Made by a program: the position numbers and the translations under genes. This document shows, one piece after another, positions 1 to 11,400 of a stretch of DNA of 64,000 nt. The notes under the pieces were generated by a model that was not told the origin of the DNA, searched no databases, and saw only the letters and a list, made by a program, of their open reading frames with translations. How positions within the stretch are numbered: the first letter of the stretch is position 1; each line of letters begins with the position of its first letter. Source of the DNA: Tilletia caries (taxonomy: Eukaryota; Basidiomycota; Exobasidiomycetes; Tilletiales; Tilletiaceae); assembly GCA_032718865.1 (NCBI GenBank), contig JALUTQ010000007.1:1550001-1614000 (forward strand). Reading direction: 5' to 3'.

Positions 1-227
1 TTCTACATCTTCTGCCTGACCCCTGTGCATGCAGCTATCGCCATGACTGTTACTCAAGTGCACGTTCCGGGGCCGTTTTGTGCGCTCAGACCTCTTGATC
101 ATCACCCGATCGACTCGACACTGCCCGGAGCAGACGACATCAACAGCCTCAGCGGTCAGCACAGCACACGAAGCAAAAGAGCGACCACACACACGCACCC
201 TCGCTCCCTCGACATCCCCCCCCCCCC

Positions 228-1320
228 ATGGCGGCCCTCCTGCTGCTCTTCATCCCCCTGCGCATCTTATCCCCCGTCGTAACCCTCGCCTACCCGCTCT
301 ACGAGTCCTACAAATGCATCACCCTCACGCCGTCGGCGCTCCGGCAAGCCAGTGCTGCTGCTGCTGCTGATGATGATGATGCGAATCGAGCGGACGGCGG
401 CGGCGGGGCTGTGCCTGCGCCGAATTGGACCTCGAGGTTGTCGGCGTATGGGTATGGCTTGGCGAGTGCTCGGGGCGGTGGGATGGAAGGCGCGGACGGA
501 CCTGATCAAGATGGCGCAGCAGCAGCTGTAGGAGGATCAGGATCGGCAAGATTACGGACGGGCCGGGGTAGCAATGCCTCTGGGCTTTCGGTCGGCGCTG
601 CGTCCCAATCGGGCCTCCCGGTCACCACCGCAGGCGAGGTGGCCGAGCTCGAGTCCTGGCTCATGTACTGGTCCATCCTGGCCATCATCCATCTGGTCGA
701 GAGCACGGTGGAGTGGGTCTGGAACTGGATCCCCCTGTATGCGCATCTCAAGATCCTATTCGAGTTCTGGCTCGTCTTGCCGCAGACGCGGGTGAGTCTT
801 CTTGAACCCAGAGGTAACATCTTATGCCCCACGAGAAGGGGTTCGCGCTGACAAGCTCCATTTCTGCTCCGCCCACCCCCTTTCCCCGCGACTTGTGGCT
901 ATGTAGGGCGCCACTTTCTTGTACATCACGTACGTAGAGCCGTTCCTTGACTCGCACGAGAACGACATCGACGACCTCATCGCCGAAGGCAAGCGACGAG
1001 CACGCGCAGCAGGAGTCGCCTGGCTCTCAAAACTATGGGCCGCGATCCGGGACACAGTCGTTCCCAGCATCGCAACAGCGGCAGCTTCGGCCCACCGAGC
1101 ACAGAACGATGCCGCGCAGCGCGGTGGTGGTGCAGGGTCGAGGGAAGCGGCTGATGAGGACAGCGATGGGAATGGGGATGAGGATGGCGGGGCTGCGAAT
1201 GGGCCTACCTACCAGCCGTACTGGCCCGGCTTGCGGGCGGTCAATCCGAATATGCTGTTTGAAGCGGCGATGTCCGCTCTCAACACGCACGAGGGGAACG
1301 CAGCGCGCGACGCGGACTGA
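228..1320 (+). CDS. YOP1: REEP/Yop1 (TB2/DP1/HVA22) family ER-shaping protein
   Basis: Two exons (228-791, 907-1320) joined by a GTGAGT...TAG intron give 325 aa. The N-terminus (about residues 3-33) is a hydrophobic hairpin followed by YPLYESYKCI, the family signature. A second hydrophobic block follows at about residues 143-185 (ESWLMYWSILAIIHLVEST, then WIPLYAHLKILFEFWLVLPQ). The second exon continues with GATFLYITYVEPFLDSHEND, also typical of the family. These proteins insert wedge-like hairpins into the ER membrane and curve tubules. The odd point is an insertion of about 100 residues, rich in Ala, Asp and Gly, between ESYK and the second hairpin; family members usually have only a few residues there. 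Part of it is encoded by GCT and GAT triplet runs near 355-382. The C-terminal tail after the helix is hydrophilic. The family call is firm; the ortholog name is inferred. Confidence 0.85.
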
Positions 1321-1674
1321 TCTCCGTGACGCCTTTTCGTCCTCTGTCTCTCTGCATCTCTACCTCGGCACTTCATTCGGGCACCTAGCCCACGTCTTCC
1401 CTCTGCAAACGTCCCTTCTCCTTCACCGAACCTCGTTGACTCGACAACTGTACCACCTCTGTAACTGTATACTTTCGCAAACCAACCCGCTGGACGTACT
1501 CTCCCACTGCTGATGAATCTTGAAGTGGGCAGTAAAGAGGGAGTCATGAAGCCAAATCGTCTATTACTCTGCCTTCTCGGAGAACTGCGCGGACTGCTTC
1601 TCGTTCGAACCAGCTGATGCGGACACCGGCTGAGCAAGGACCGGCTCCTTCTCTGGAGTGGCTTGAGCTCCGTT

Positions 1675-2511
1675 CTACGTGCTTGACACGAAGAGGTCTT
1701 TGGCGGTCGAAGCGACGATGACCAGTATTCTGGAGCATACCATGCCCCTACAGGAGTTTCAAACAAAAAAAGGTGAATACAGAATGCGTGAGAAAGGCTT
1801 TGCAAGAGGGGGGAGCAAAAAAAGTAGAGGTAAAAGCTCACCAGACTGTTGCGCTGATACTTCCAGCCGGCGCACCAGGCAAGCTCGCCGCCCACCCAAT
1901 CGGACCGAACCAGTCGCCGGGGGGCAGCCAAAAGACGGGCGTCTTGCGATGGTACGTCTTTACGCCGAAGGGGAGCACAGTCGTGAGGAGGAAGAGGAAG
2001 GCCTTGATGAGCATGGGCAGGGTGGAGCGGCCTGGGGTGAGAGATGCATCTGATGTGGGAAGGGACAGAACGAAGTTCAGAGGAGCCGTTAGTTAGCGGC
2101 GGAAGATTCATACGAAAGCGGAAGGAAAATGAAAAGAAAACTCACTCAGCTTCTCGAGGTCCTGGATACTCTTGTCCACCTTCCGTCGGAGCTTGGCCCA
2201 TTTGGCAAATTCGTCCTGGCTGCTGGTCTTGTCAAGCTCTTGCTTCATCGTGTAGATGTCCGTCTTGAGCCGTCTCCGCTCGGCGAGGATGTTGGAGTGG
2301 AAGAGGCGTACGAAGACATAGTGCAGCTGCGCGGGAAGAACAGGGGGGCGAGTCAGTCGACGGGACGTATCACACTTATAGAGCGAGTTGGGGGAATGGC
2401 TTGGAGCCGGGCAGGTAGGTAACGTACCGCGTTAATGATGCGCTCCTTGCCGATCCACGAGACGATCTCAGCGAGAAGCGCCGACAGCAAGATAGCAAGC
2501 GCAGCATGCAT
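1675..2511 (-). CDS. GET1: GET1/WRB subunit of the tail-anchored-protein insertase
   Basis: Four exons on the minus strand (2511-2428, 2326-2146, 2031-1842, 1747-1675) give 175 aa. Get1 with Get2 forms the ER receptor for Get3, which delivers tail-anchored proteins. The order of parts fits: an N-terminal membrane segment (MHAALAILLSALLAEIVSW), then a charged coiled coil (LAERRRLKTDIYTMKQELDK... KLRRKVDKSIQDLEKL), then a membrane segment (LIKAFLFLLTTVLPFGVK), the WFGPIGW region, and a last hydrophobic stretch (GMVCSRILVIVASTAKDLF). The third donor lies inside a TGG codon; reading through it gives a stop, so this junction fixes the C-terminus. The start at 2511 matches family length; an in-frame upstream ATG at 2598 would add 29 polar residues and is less likely. 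It converges on the YOP1-like gene, with 354 bp between the stop codons. Confidence 0.85.
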
Positions 2512-3415
2512 CGTTGGCAGATCCTGGTCCTTCCGTCTGCGTCTGTCACTTATCGGATGCGTTGGTCGCTGGCTCGAGAAGGAGGACGTCTGTGCCATCG
2601 TTGGCGGCTAGGAATGGACGATTTGGAAGCGCGCTAATATCGCGACAGCATGATCAATATGACAGGTTTAGAACCCGGATATATTCGAGGGGAAGCTACG
2701 ACAGAGGACAAGGATGGCTCGAGACGGGGCTGGAAGGAAGCCGCAAGGGTATCCCAGCCCTGGAGCCTGAAGACGGAAGCGGTCGAGTTCGATAGGGAGC
2801 ATGTTTGACGTATTTTATGGCGAAATCCGGCGCATTGAGAGACGGGTCGCTTCCAGACTAGAATTCAGCGGCCGTGACGGGTCGACGTTGTTAGATGACT
2901 TACCAGGCGAGCGAACCGCAGGGTTCGGCCCTTGAGAAGACGGCGAGCTCGTGAAGCGTACCTTTTGACGTGTGTTGCGCATTGTATGTGGAGACCCAGC
3001 GAAAGTCGAGGGCGACAGAGACACGGGGGTTCACCGATTTCGGAGAGCCGGCGCTTGAAGATACGAAGGTCTTGACGTCCCACACGGACGAAGAGAAGGC
3101 CGCGACCGTCCTCGGCGGATGGACAAGAACGGTACTGGCAGAGCGTTAGGACCAGGTGTGAGGTGCCGTCCGCGTCGAGACGACATTCAATTCATTGACG
3201 ATGGCGAGGACAAGGTGAGGTTGGTTGTTGGTTACATGTCGGCGTTTGGCATCGTTTATGTAATTCACCGAATGCCAAGCTGGGGCGATGTGATGACGCG
3301 TTGGGGGAACGATTTCTCTCAAAGGTCGCTCGCTGATCCTTCCCACTGCTACCAACTCCATCCCCCTCCATTCCCAACACCCAACTCACTCATCTACACC
3401 CATCCTGAGCCCAAC
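2512..3415. promoter_or_regulatory. Divergent promoter region between GET1 and the zinc-ribbon gene
   Basis: This 0.9-kb gap separates two divergently transcribed genes and must hold both 5' regions. No clear TATA box, RNA gene or conserved coding segment was seen. The open frames inside it are short, overlap on both strands and match no family I know. Confidence 0.4.
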
Positions 3416-4010
3416 ATGGACATTTTCTTCTGCATCCCCATCCTCTTCGGCTGCCCTACCAAGATCAAGCAGGAAGATGGCTCGCCGCACGTCTGCCCGC
3501 GCTGCCACAATGGCGCCGTCGTGAAGGCCAAGTCGTGAGTCTTGAGAAGGAAGGGTCGTGCGACACCCCCTGAAGTATGTGTATGCCGCTGACTCGTCCG
3601 ACACCTCTTCTCTTTCCTTTTCTTCCAACGTGGTTTCGTATAAATAGGCGCATGTGGTTCGAGCTCTGCTGCATCCCCCTCATCCCCATCAAGACAAAGC
3701 ACATCGTGAGTTGCTGTCTCGGACGCGTAATCTCTTACCTCCCCACAGGCGCGCGCTGACCATTTCCTTGCCATTCCCCTTCAACCATCATTGTGTAGTA
3801 CGTATGCGGTATCTGTCAATGGCAAGCGCCCCAAGACGGCGGCTTCCAGCCAGCACCGGCCGGAGGATACGCAGGCCACCCAAATCAGCCTCAGCAGGTG
3901 AAAAGCGTTGTAGTTCGCAATGGCATGATGTATCAGTTCAATGAGTGCTGACTTTGCTTCTGCGTCCACAGTACGGCTACGGGCCACCACAAGGATACCC
4001 GCCAAAGTAG
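3416..4010 (+). CDS. Small zinc-ribbon protein (zinc-ribbon_15-like)
   Basis: Four exons (3416-3534, 3648-3705, 3799-3897, 3972-4010) encode 104 aa. The start MDIFFCIPILFGCPTKI followed by HVCPRCHN, then MWFELCCIPLIPIKTKHI and YVCGICQW, is a pattern found in short fungal proteins. Two CxxC pairs (CPRC and CGIC) would hold one zinc ion. The intervening segments are hydrophobic and aromatic, suggesting membrane association. The C-terminal tail is rich in Gly, Pro, Gln and Tyr (for example QQYGYGPPQGYPPK), like other small peripheral proteins. The molecular function is not established. All junctions keep frame, and the stop is 212 bp from the convergent sirtuin stop. Confidence 0.75.
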
Positions 4011-4222
4011 GGACCCGGCTTAATCATGTGTGATCAACCGATGATGCACACCAATGTATCTGTAGTTCGCTGGACTCTCCCCGGCACCTATTCCCACCCC
4101 ACCCCTGCGCTCCTGCAAATGATTCTATCTTCAAGCGTAGCATTCCCCATCTTCTTGCTTTGTACATAACTCTTACGAATCGATTCCTGATGCTATCCTC
4201 ATGGTACAAAGGTCCTGCGCTT

Positions 4223-5628
4223 TCACTTGTAGTCGTCTTTAGGGTCTACTTTGAGATCTGCGAGCTTCTCAGAAAGGCTCTCCGGGTCGTCCTTCGCTGT
4301 GCCTGAGTGCTTGACAGCTGCCTGTGTCTTGACTTCTGCATCTTTGTCGATTACCTTGCCTACATCCGCCGCCACCACTTGAACAGTCTCCTTGGCAGGC
4401 TTGGGCTCATCCTTCTCCGCGACCTGTTTCTGTAGAAGGGCCGCATGCTCGGTTCTGAGCTCTTCATGATGCTCTTTCATGAGCTTCTCCAGCTCCTCCT
4501 GATTGTCAGTCGGACATGAAGTCGTCAGCTTGTAGGAAGAAGGAGAGGCGCGAGGATGGAAAAAGATGACTCACCGACCAGCCGCAGATGGCTGCAATCT
4601 TATCCACGCCCGAATCAGCGTCGCCAATGTATGCTACATCGCGAGCGTACCGTTTGCCACCGGTTCCCCAGCCCTTGAAGTCAAATCCACTCTCGCTGAT
4701 ATGGCTGCTCATCCCTCGGAAGCTCTCCGGCTCATCAGCGTCTTGGCCAATGTCCCCAACGAGCTCGAGGTTGATGAGCAGCCGTGGACAGGAGTTCGGG
4801 ACTCGATCGATCAGCGATGCGAACGGTTGTACCTTCAGACTGGTGCCGAGTACGATGAGGAGGTCCGCCTGGTCGAAGTCGTCTAGCAGACTGAAGAAGC
4901 GCTTCGGCAGCGGTTCGCCAAAGAAGACGATGTCCGGCTTGACGAGCCCGCCTTTTCCCCCGCCCTGTCGCACACACCGCTCCATCTCGCAGTACGCCAC
5001 CTGCCCGCGCAAGATGCGTTCGCGGATCCAGTCCGGTTCGATCTGGGTGCCGCATCGGGTGCAGTGGGTGCTTGCGAAGGAGCCGTGGGCTTCGACGATC
5101 TGGGTCGGTGGGAGACCGGCGAGTCGCTCGAGGGTGTCGATGTTTTGGGTGAAGACGCGTTTGAGGAGACCTTTCTCGTGCAAGAGGCGGAAGAAGTAGT
5201 GCGCCCGGGTTGGCAGGAAGTGGCCAGGGTAGAGGTCCTTGCTGAGCGTGAAGAAGGCTGTTATCACAACAGGGGAAATGGTTCTCAACGTGCGACACAT
5301 TTACAACTTGTGGATCAGTGACATGCTCACCTTGGGGATGTTCGCGGAAGTAATCGATATCGAAGATCGCCTCAGCATATGGAAGGTCGTACTTGGCCAG
5401 ATTGGCATACAAGCCCGTCTCAGGCGAGCGGAAGTCAGGAATACCCGCGGACGTCGAGATCCCAGCTCCTGCCATGACAATCACATTCTTCACTCGGCCC
5501 GTCTGAATCAGGTTGGCCACATTCTCGATGGTTGGGCCGTCGGCGTTGACGTCTGGAAAGGGCGAGGTTCGCCTCTTGGAATTGACTTTTGGAGAGGCAA
5601 CTGAGGCCTCCTTGACTGAGGATGACAT
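4223..5628 (-). CDS. HST2: Class I sirtuin, Hst2-like NAD-dependent protein deacetylase
   Basis: Three exons (5628-5331, 5257-4575, 4498-4223) give 418 aa. The Sir2 core is complete: the NAD-binding GAGISTSAGIPDFRSPETGL motif, TQNIDTLERLAG, the catalytic histidine in VEAHGSF, a zinc site made of CTRC and CEMERC, then DIVFFGEPLP and GTSLKVQPFA. Order and wording match the Hst2/SIRT2 branch, which deacetylates histone H4 K16 and cytosolic targets. The C-terminal exon is a charged, Lys/Glu-rich tail of about 90 residues, helical at first (EELEKLMKEHHEELRTEH); Hst2 tails can be regulatory. I chose the ATG at 5628 (MSSSVKEAS) because the core begins soon after, as in relatives; an in-frame ATG at 5661 would add 11 residues. 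It is divergent from HSP70, about 570 bp away. Confidence 0.88.
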
Positions 5629-6198
5629 TCCGAGGAGACCGAGCAGACGGCGTGCGAGCATGCGTTGACACTTTCGCGGTTGGAGATGCTCTCCTTGCCC
5701 TTCGATCAGCAGGCAGTGTCTGCCGTCTAGCGACAAAAGGCCACGTCGGTGCGGAGTGGGACTGCTGTCGGCCGTAAGTGGTGGCCACGTGCGGCTGCTA
5801 CGCCCGCTTGAAAAGATCTTCTTGGAAGCGCTCCGAAGTCGAGGGAAGATGTGGATTTTGTAATGGGTTACCAGATCGGGGAAGCGCTGGATTAGAACGG
5901 TTGTGATGGATGACGTTGGAGATTACGAGAAGGCGCTGGAAGGACCGAGCACGCTCAAGCTCGCAAGAAGGTCGTCGAACGAAGGCGAAGAAGTCGAAGG
6001 AAGCCTGCGTGCGAAGGATATAAGGTGAGCGTCTCTTCAGCCAGCCAGCCTTCCCTCTGCCCTTCTTCCACACACACAGCACCGTACTCACACCAGCACT
6101 CCCCACGTACGACACGACACGACACTTCCAGTCGACTCTCCAACAACAGCACCCAACAACAACACCCATATACCACATCCAACGCCCATATATCCACA
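5629..6198 (+). promoter_or_regulatory. Sirtuin-HSP70 divergent promoter, with TATA-like box
   Basis: A TATAAGG sequence at about 6018-6024 lies about 175 bp before the HSP70 start codon. The 5' leader that follows is rich in C and A (CACA, CAACAACA), as in strongly expressed fungal genes. GAA triplets are frequent between 5930 and 6005, but I found no perfect nTTCnnGAAn heat-shock element. Confidence 0.4.
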
Positions 6199-8307
6199 AT
6201 GACCAAGGCCGTCGGAATCGATCTCGGAACCAGTGAGTACTCACTCGCTCTCGTCTCGCTCGCCTGCCTTCCCAGTACGCGTTTGCTGACCCTGCTGCTC
6301 CTTCCCTCCTTCCTGCTCAGCCTACTCCTGTGTCGCCGTCTGGCAAAACGACCGGGTCGAGGTTATCGCCAACGACCAGGGCAACCGGACAACACCCTCA
6401 TATGTCGCCTTCACCGACACAGAGCGCCTCATCGGTGACGCCGCGAAGAACCAGACCGCCATGAACCCCCACAACACAGTCTTCGACGCCAAGCGGCTCA
6501 TCGGACGCAAGTTCGCCGACAGCGAAGTGCAGTCCGACATGAAGCACTGGCCCTTCAAGGTTATCGACCAAGGCACCAAGCCCATAATCCAAGTCGAGGC
6601 TAAGGGAGAGACCAAGACTTTCACCCCCGAGGAAATCTCTGCCATGGTCCTCATCAAGATGCGCGAGACCGCCGAGGCCTACCTCGGTGGCACCGTCAAG
6701 GACGCCGTCGTCACAGTCCCTGCTTACTTCAACGACTCTCAACGCCAAGCCACCAAGGACGCCGGTACGATTGCTGGCCTCAACGTCATGCGCATCATCA
6801 ACGAGCCCACCGCCGCCGCCATTGCTTACGGTCTCGACAAGAAGGGCGAGGGCGAGAAGAACGTCCTGATCTTCGACTTGGGAGGAGGCACGTTCGATGT
6901 CTCGCTCCTTACCATCGAAGAGGGCATCTTCGAGGTCAAGGCCACCGCCGGTGACACCCACTTGGGTGGTGAGGACTTCGACAACCGTCTCGTCACCCAC
7001 TTCGTCCAGGAGTTCAAGCGCAAGAACAAAAAGGACATCACCTCATCTGCTCGCGCCGTCCGTCGTCTCCGAACCGCCGCCGAGCGCGCAAAGCGTACCC
7101 TTTCTTCCGCCGCCCAGACCACCATCGAGATCGACTCGCTCTTCGAGGGCATCGACTTCTACACCTCCATTACCCGTGCCCGCTTTGAGGAGCTCTGTGG
7201 CGACCTCTTCTCGCACACCATCGACCCCGTCGAGAAGGTGCTCCGCGACTCCAAGATAGACAAGGCCTCCGTCAACGAGATCGTCTTGGTCGGTGGCTCC
7301 ACGCGTATCCCCCGTGTTCAGAAGCTCCTCCGCGACTTCTTCAACGGTCGCGAGCCCAACAAGTCCATCAACCCCGACGAGGCCGTCGCCTACGGTGCCG
7401 CCGTCCAGGCCGCCATTCTCAGCGGTGACACCTCCGAGAAGACACAAGACCTGCTCCTGCTCGACGTCGCACCGCTCTCCATGGGTATCGAGACCGCCGG
7501 CGGTGTCTTCACCCCCCTCATCAAGCGCAACACCACAGTCCCCACCAAGAAGTCCGAGATCTTCTCCACCTACGCCGACAACCAGCCCGGTGTGCTGATC
7601 CAGGTCTACGAGGGCGAGCGTGCACGGACAAAGGACAACAACCTGCTCGGCAAGTTCGAGCTCTCCGGCATCCCGCCCGCACCCCGTGGTGTACCCCAGA
7701 TCGAGGTCACCTTCGACGTCGACGCCAACTCCATCCTCAACGTATCGGCCGCTGACAAGACCACCGGCAAGTCGCAGAAGATCACCATCACCAACGACAA
7801 GGGGCGTCTGTCCAAGGACGACATCGAGCGCATGGTCAGCGAGGCTGAGAAGTTCCGCGTACGTACTCAATCCCTTTCTCACGCGTTTGCAATGCTAGAC
7901 ACTGACCCTTTCATTTCCTTTCTCATCCACAGGCCGAGGACGAGGCTGCCACTGCGCGTATCACCGCCAAGAACGGTCTCGAGTCCTACGCTTACAACCT
8001 CCGCAACTCGCTCAACGAGGAGGCCTTCGCGTCCAAGCTCGACGCGGACGACAAGACGAAGCTGCAATCAGCGATCGACGAGTCGATCTCGTGGCTCGAC
8101 GGCGCACAAGAGGCTGCGAAGGAGGAGTACGAGGACAAGCAGAAGGAGCTCGAGGCGATTGCGAACCCGATCATGCAGAAGGCGTACGCGGCTGGCGGTG
8201 GGCCACCCGGTGGTCCCGGTGGTGCTCCCGGCGGGTTCCCTGGTGCAGGTGGAGCCGCACCTCCTGGCGCAGGGGCTGATGAGGTCCAAGTGGAAGAAAT
8301 CGATTAG
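6199..8307 (+). CDS. SSA: Cytosolic HSP70 chaperone (SSA type)
   Basis: Three exons (6199-6232, 6321-7858, 7933-8307) encode 648 aa, the usual cytosolic Hsp70 length. The first exon is only 34 nt and ends inside the GTT codon pair of GIDLGTTYSCVAVW. Visible signatures are the ATPase phosphate loop [22 protein letters not shown] and [16 protein letters not shown]. The substrate-binding domain and a lid of charged helices follow. The Gly/Pro-rich tail ends in EVQVEEID, the EEVD-type motif that binds TPR co-chaperones, which marks it as cytosolic/nuclear rather than mitochondrial or ER. It folds new and stressed proteins with J-proteins and nucleotide-exchange factors. Codon use is strongly biased to C-ending codons (GTC, ATC, AAG), in line with high expression. 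Which SSA paralog it is cannot be told here. Confidence 0.96.
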
Positions 8308-8554
8308 AGCGGGGCGCTTTCATCTCTCCTTTGTGTTTTGTTCTCCCCATCGCATTCTCTCTTTCTGTCTCTCTCGCTCTCTCTCGACTGTGCAATTGAA
8401 ACAAGATCAACGTTCCTGCTTTGACAATGCTTGTGTGTGTTTCTCCGTGTTTGGCCCCAACGTGCTTGTCGTCATCCGAGCGCTGAGCAGCATCTTCGCA
8501 CCAGGAGGTGTTGGTGGATGAATGTGAATAAGAAGGATAGGGAGAGATTCGTCA

Positions 8555-9200
8555 AAGCGTGCGTGGAGGGTGCGGCGAAAGGGGGAAAGGAGGGAAGCCG
8601 AATCGAAAACGTGCACAGCAGACGGTTGAGAAGGTGCCGAGTCGTGCATTTGTCGCTTCGGCGGGCGTGAGGTTGATCCAGAAGTCGACCCCCGCAGCCG
8701 GCGAAGCGATCACGGGCACTGCTGTCCCTGACCAGGTCTTGCTTGGTACGGAGGCGCACCACTGCCACCAGCACCAGCACCCGAGGCAGCAGCAGCTTCA
8801 GCAGCTCTCTCAGCCTCATAGCGTCGTTTCAGCTGTTCCTTCTCCTCCTCCGCGCTCAAGGGCGCTGCGGCGGCGGGAACCGGGGGAGGAGGAAGAGGGG
8901 CGGCAGCCGACCCAGAGGCGGCTGGGGGACCTTGAGCCGGATATGTGGGAGCGTCCGCCCGGGAGAGTCGTTCCTTCTCTTCCTCGGTGCTGAGCGGTGC
9001 TGCAGCGGGAGGAGGTGGAAGGGGATAGTTCTGGGTAGAAAGAGTCGTCCCAGGTGCGGATGGGAGTGGATACTGCTGCTGCATATCGTTGCTGCATGCT
9101 GGCAGGAGGGGCGGTACTGCTGTAGTTCGGCCCAGGAAAAGGGAGAGAGAGAGAAAAAGGAATCATTCAGCTTCCAGAGCATTCCGAACGTCCAACGAGC
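8555..9200 (-). pseudogene. Inverted, decayed partial copy of the 3' end of the SYLF/Ysc84-like gene
   Basis: Read on the minus strand, this segment matches about 13179-13835 of the SYLF gene in order: end of the last intron, the acceptor (GGGCCGAACTACAGCAG), the Gln/Pro-rich last exon, the stop region and some 130 bp of 3' flank. The encoded stretches APLSAEEEKEQLKRRYEAER and TQNYPLPPPPAAAPLS are shared word for word. The copy lacks the SYLF domain, all upstream exons and a promoter. It has lost several glutamine codons of the CAA run and some short segments. It could be translated for about 120 codons but has no sign of being a gene. It is best read as an inverted duplication that is decaying. 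Confidence 0.85.
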
Positions 9201-9597
9201 TACAGAATTGATCCAGAAGCCGAGTCCGCAGCCGATCTCTTCCCTGCGCGAGGATCGTTCCAGTATATGGGTAAGGTTGATCCAGGAAGTCGAGTCCGCA
9301 GCCGAAGCTGATGGGGCTGATGGTGATGCGATGTCTGTGGGACTAGAAAAGATGGAAGGAAAGGATGCTGATGAGATCACGGAGGAGGCTGCAAAGAGGC
9401 TGTGAGAAGGAAGAGAGAATGTTAATCAGCATAGAGGAGGGAAAGAGACTGTGAGCGGCAATCACAAGTGAGTGTAGCGGTGTCATTGGTGCTGCGGCGC
9501 TGCGGGTGGAGACGGGCTCGGTAGTAGTCAGTAGTGACAACAAAATGAACAAGGCCACCCGCTGCACACATGAGCTTGCCGTCAAGGCTTGGAGCGT

Positions 9598-9676
9598 GGA
9601 CCTTGGAGACCTGCTTGGACCTTCGACCTTGGGACAACCTTGGAGACCTTATTGGACCTTGGGACCCTTGCATGAG
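9598..9676 (+). repeat. Short tandem CTTGGA / GACCTTGG repeats
   Basis: The units GGACCTTGGAGACCT, GGACCTTCGACCTTGGGAC, AACCTTGGAGACCTTATT and GGACCTTGGGACC follow one another. They are imperfect copies of an approximately 9-20 bp word. No coding potential supports them. Confidence 0.6.
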
Positions 9677-9806
9677 GCATGTTCGACACAAATGGAATGG
9701 ATGTGTTCCATATGGACTTCCATCGAGGTGGGTTATTCCATCGATCGATTATTGATGAAAGCAGGCATCGCACAGAGTCTCAGCGGCAAGGCGCAGCACA
9801 GGCCAC

Positions 9807-9832
9807 CGGGGGGGGGGGGCGGGGGGCGGGAG
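9807..9832 (+). repeat. G-tract (possible G-quadruplex)
   Basis: A run of more than ten G, one C, six G, one C, then GGGAG gives several G-runs of three or more within 26 bp. This composition can form a quadruplex; length of the homopolymer may also be uncertain from sequencing. Confidence 0.5.
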
Positions 9833-10304
9833 GTTGCACAGCACCCAGGCGGCGTACCGCGCGCTGCGGTTTGCGCAGCGCAGCATGCATGGGTCCAGGG
9901 TCACCACGTCGCCCAGCTCATGCTTGCCAGTTGCCAGTGCAGCTGGATTCGAAGGCTGTGTGCGATGTGGGCGTGTGCGGCTCGAACCAGCCGTCCGTGC
10001 CAACTGGGGCCAGCCGATGGAAGCAGCCGCCGACGTGTTCTATATCTTGGACGACAAGAAGTTCTGCCGGCGTGCGAGGCATCAGGCATCAGGCAAGGTG
10101 ACGCAACAAAAAGTTCAATTTGAGGCAGTGATCTGCAAGCCCTGATTTCACTCGTTGTAATGAACAGGCTGTGAAGCTTGTAACTGATGGACAGTTTCTG
10201 TAATGCGAGTATGCGACGGGGATATTTCAGCCGGCCTGTGCCTTGGAGCAGCGTCATCGTTGATCAGGAGAACGGGTGCCCCATGCTCGCCATCGTCCGT
10301 ATCG

Positions 10305-10312
10305 TATATAAA
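10305..10312 (+). promoter_or_regulatory. TATA box of PMP3
   Basis: TATATAAA lies 109 bp before the PMP3 start codon. A C/A-rich leader (CACCACCTGCCACTCAACACC) follows. Three TTGTAAT/CTGTAAT-like words at 10155-10200 sit upstream. Confidence 0.7.
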
Positions 10313-10420
10313 GACCTCTCTTGCCCTGCGACCCATTCTGCTCTTCTCCCACCACAGACATCGTCTTCACCACCTGCCACTCAACACCAAACTACCAACC
10401 ACCCCAACCAATCAGTCAAC

Positions 10421-10750
10421 ATGCCTTTCACCGGATCGTAAGCATCAGTCGGCTCCCCTTCCTCGTTCCCAGTCATCTTTGACTGACTCCCCCCTTTTCC
10501 ACCCACACAGTGACATCTGCAAGCTCATCTTCGCCATCCTCCTCCCCCCGCTCGGTGTCTTTCTCGAGCGCGGCTGTGGAGCTGACTTCTGGATTAACGT
10601 ATTGTTGACCATCCTCGGTTACATCCCCGGCATCATCCACGCCCTCTACATCATCCTCAGTACGTACCGTCGCTTCTTCGAGTTAGAAGAATCTGCAAGT
10701 GTGTACTGACGCGTTCTTCTTCTCTTCCTTTACCCTTTGCAGAGTACTAA
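10421..10750 (+). CDS. PMP3: PMP3/RCI2 family plasma-membrane proteolipid
   Basis: Three exons (10421-10437, 10511-10659, 10743-10750) give 57 aa, the normal Pmp3 length. The first exon is 17 nt and the last is 8 nt (completing K, then Y and stop), so only splicing shows the whole protein. The sequence has two membrane segments (ICKLIFAILLPPLGVFLERG and INVLLTILGYIPGIIHALY) with the family signature GCGADFWIN between them. Pmp3 proteins set membrane potential and tolerance to cations and osmotic stress in fungi and plants. A clear TATA box and C/A-rich leader suggest strong or inducible expression. Confidence 0.95.
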
Positions 10751-11276
10751 ACGCGTCGCCTTCAACCCACCATACCCCCAATCTCTCACGCGCGCGTTTC
10801 ATGGTCCCCACCCCCGGGGCCAAGTACCGAGATCTCTCCCCAATGCAACGGTCATCGAACACAACGGATAGCGGACGAACCATTTCCATTTCCACTCCTG
10901 CCTTTCCTCTGTTGTTCTAACGCAATCGAAATGATACCAGGGTCGTCCAGCTGCCCATGTTAACAAAAACAACTCTCCGGATGATCGCTATCGGATGTTG
11001 TGATAAGGTGGTGAAGCTTGCGCGAGTCGGCATCAGACATGAGGAAGAGTAGCAGTGCGAACTGGGAGCGTGACTGCGTGACGGCGAATGAATCCCTGGC
11101 ACGATGCGTGGGAGATGCTGAATTGGACGCATGACGAGATGGTTGCGCAGCGGATTTGTGGATCAACCGATGACCGGACGGACAGATGCATGGGCGGAGT
11201 TCGCATCCCGCACTTCGCGCACAGCCTCTCCAGCAAGTGTCCTTAGAGGCCGCATTCCGAACGTGTACAGGCAAGG

Positions 11277-11284
11277 TATATAAA
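11277..11284 (+). promoter_or_regulatory. TATA box of the SYLF-domain gene
   Basis: TATATAAA stands 117 bp before the start codon at 11401. The leader after it is pyrimidine-rich. Confidence 0.65.
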
Positions 11285-11400
11285 GAGCTGAGGCGCTGAG
11301 GAAGTCCTGGCCCCCCCTCCCTCTTCCCTCCACCGCCTCGCCCTCTCTCTGCTGGCGTACACTCTTATCTCTGAAGCCACACATATACGATACAGCTACG

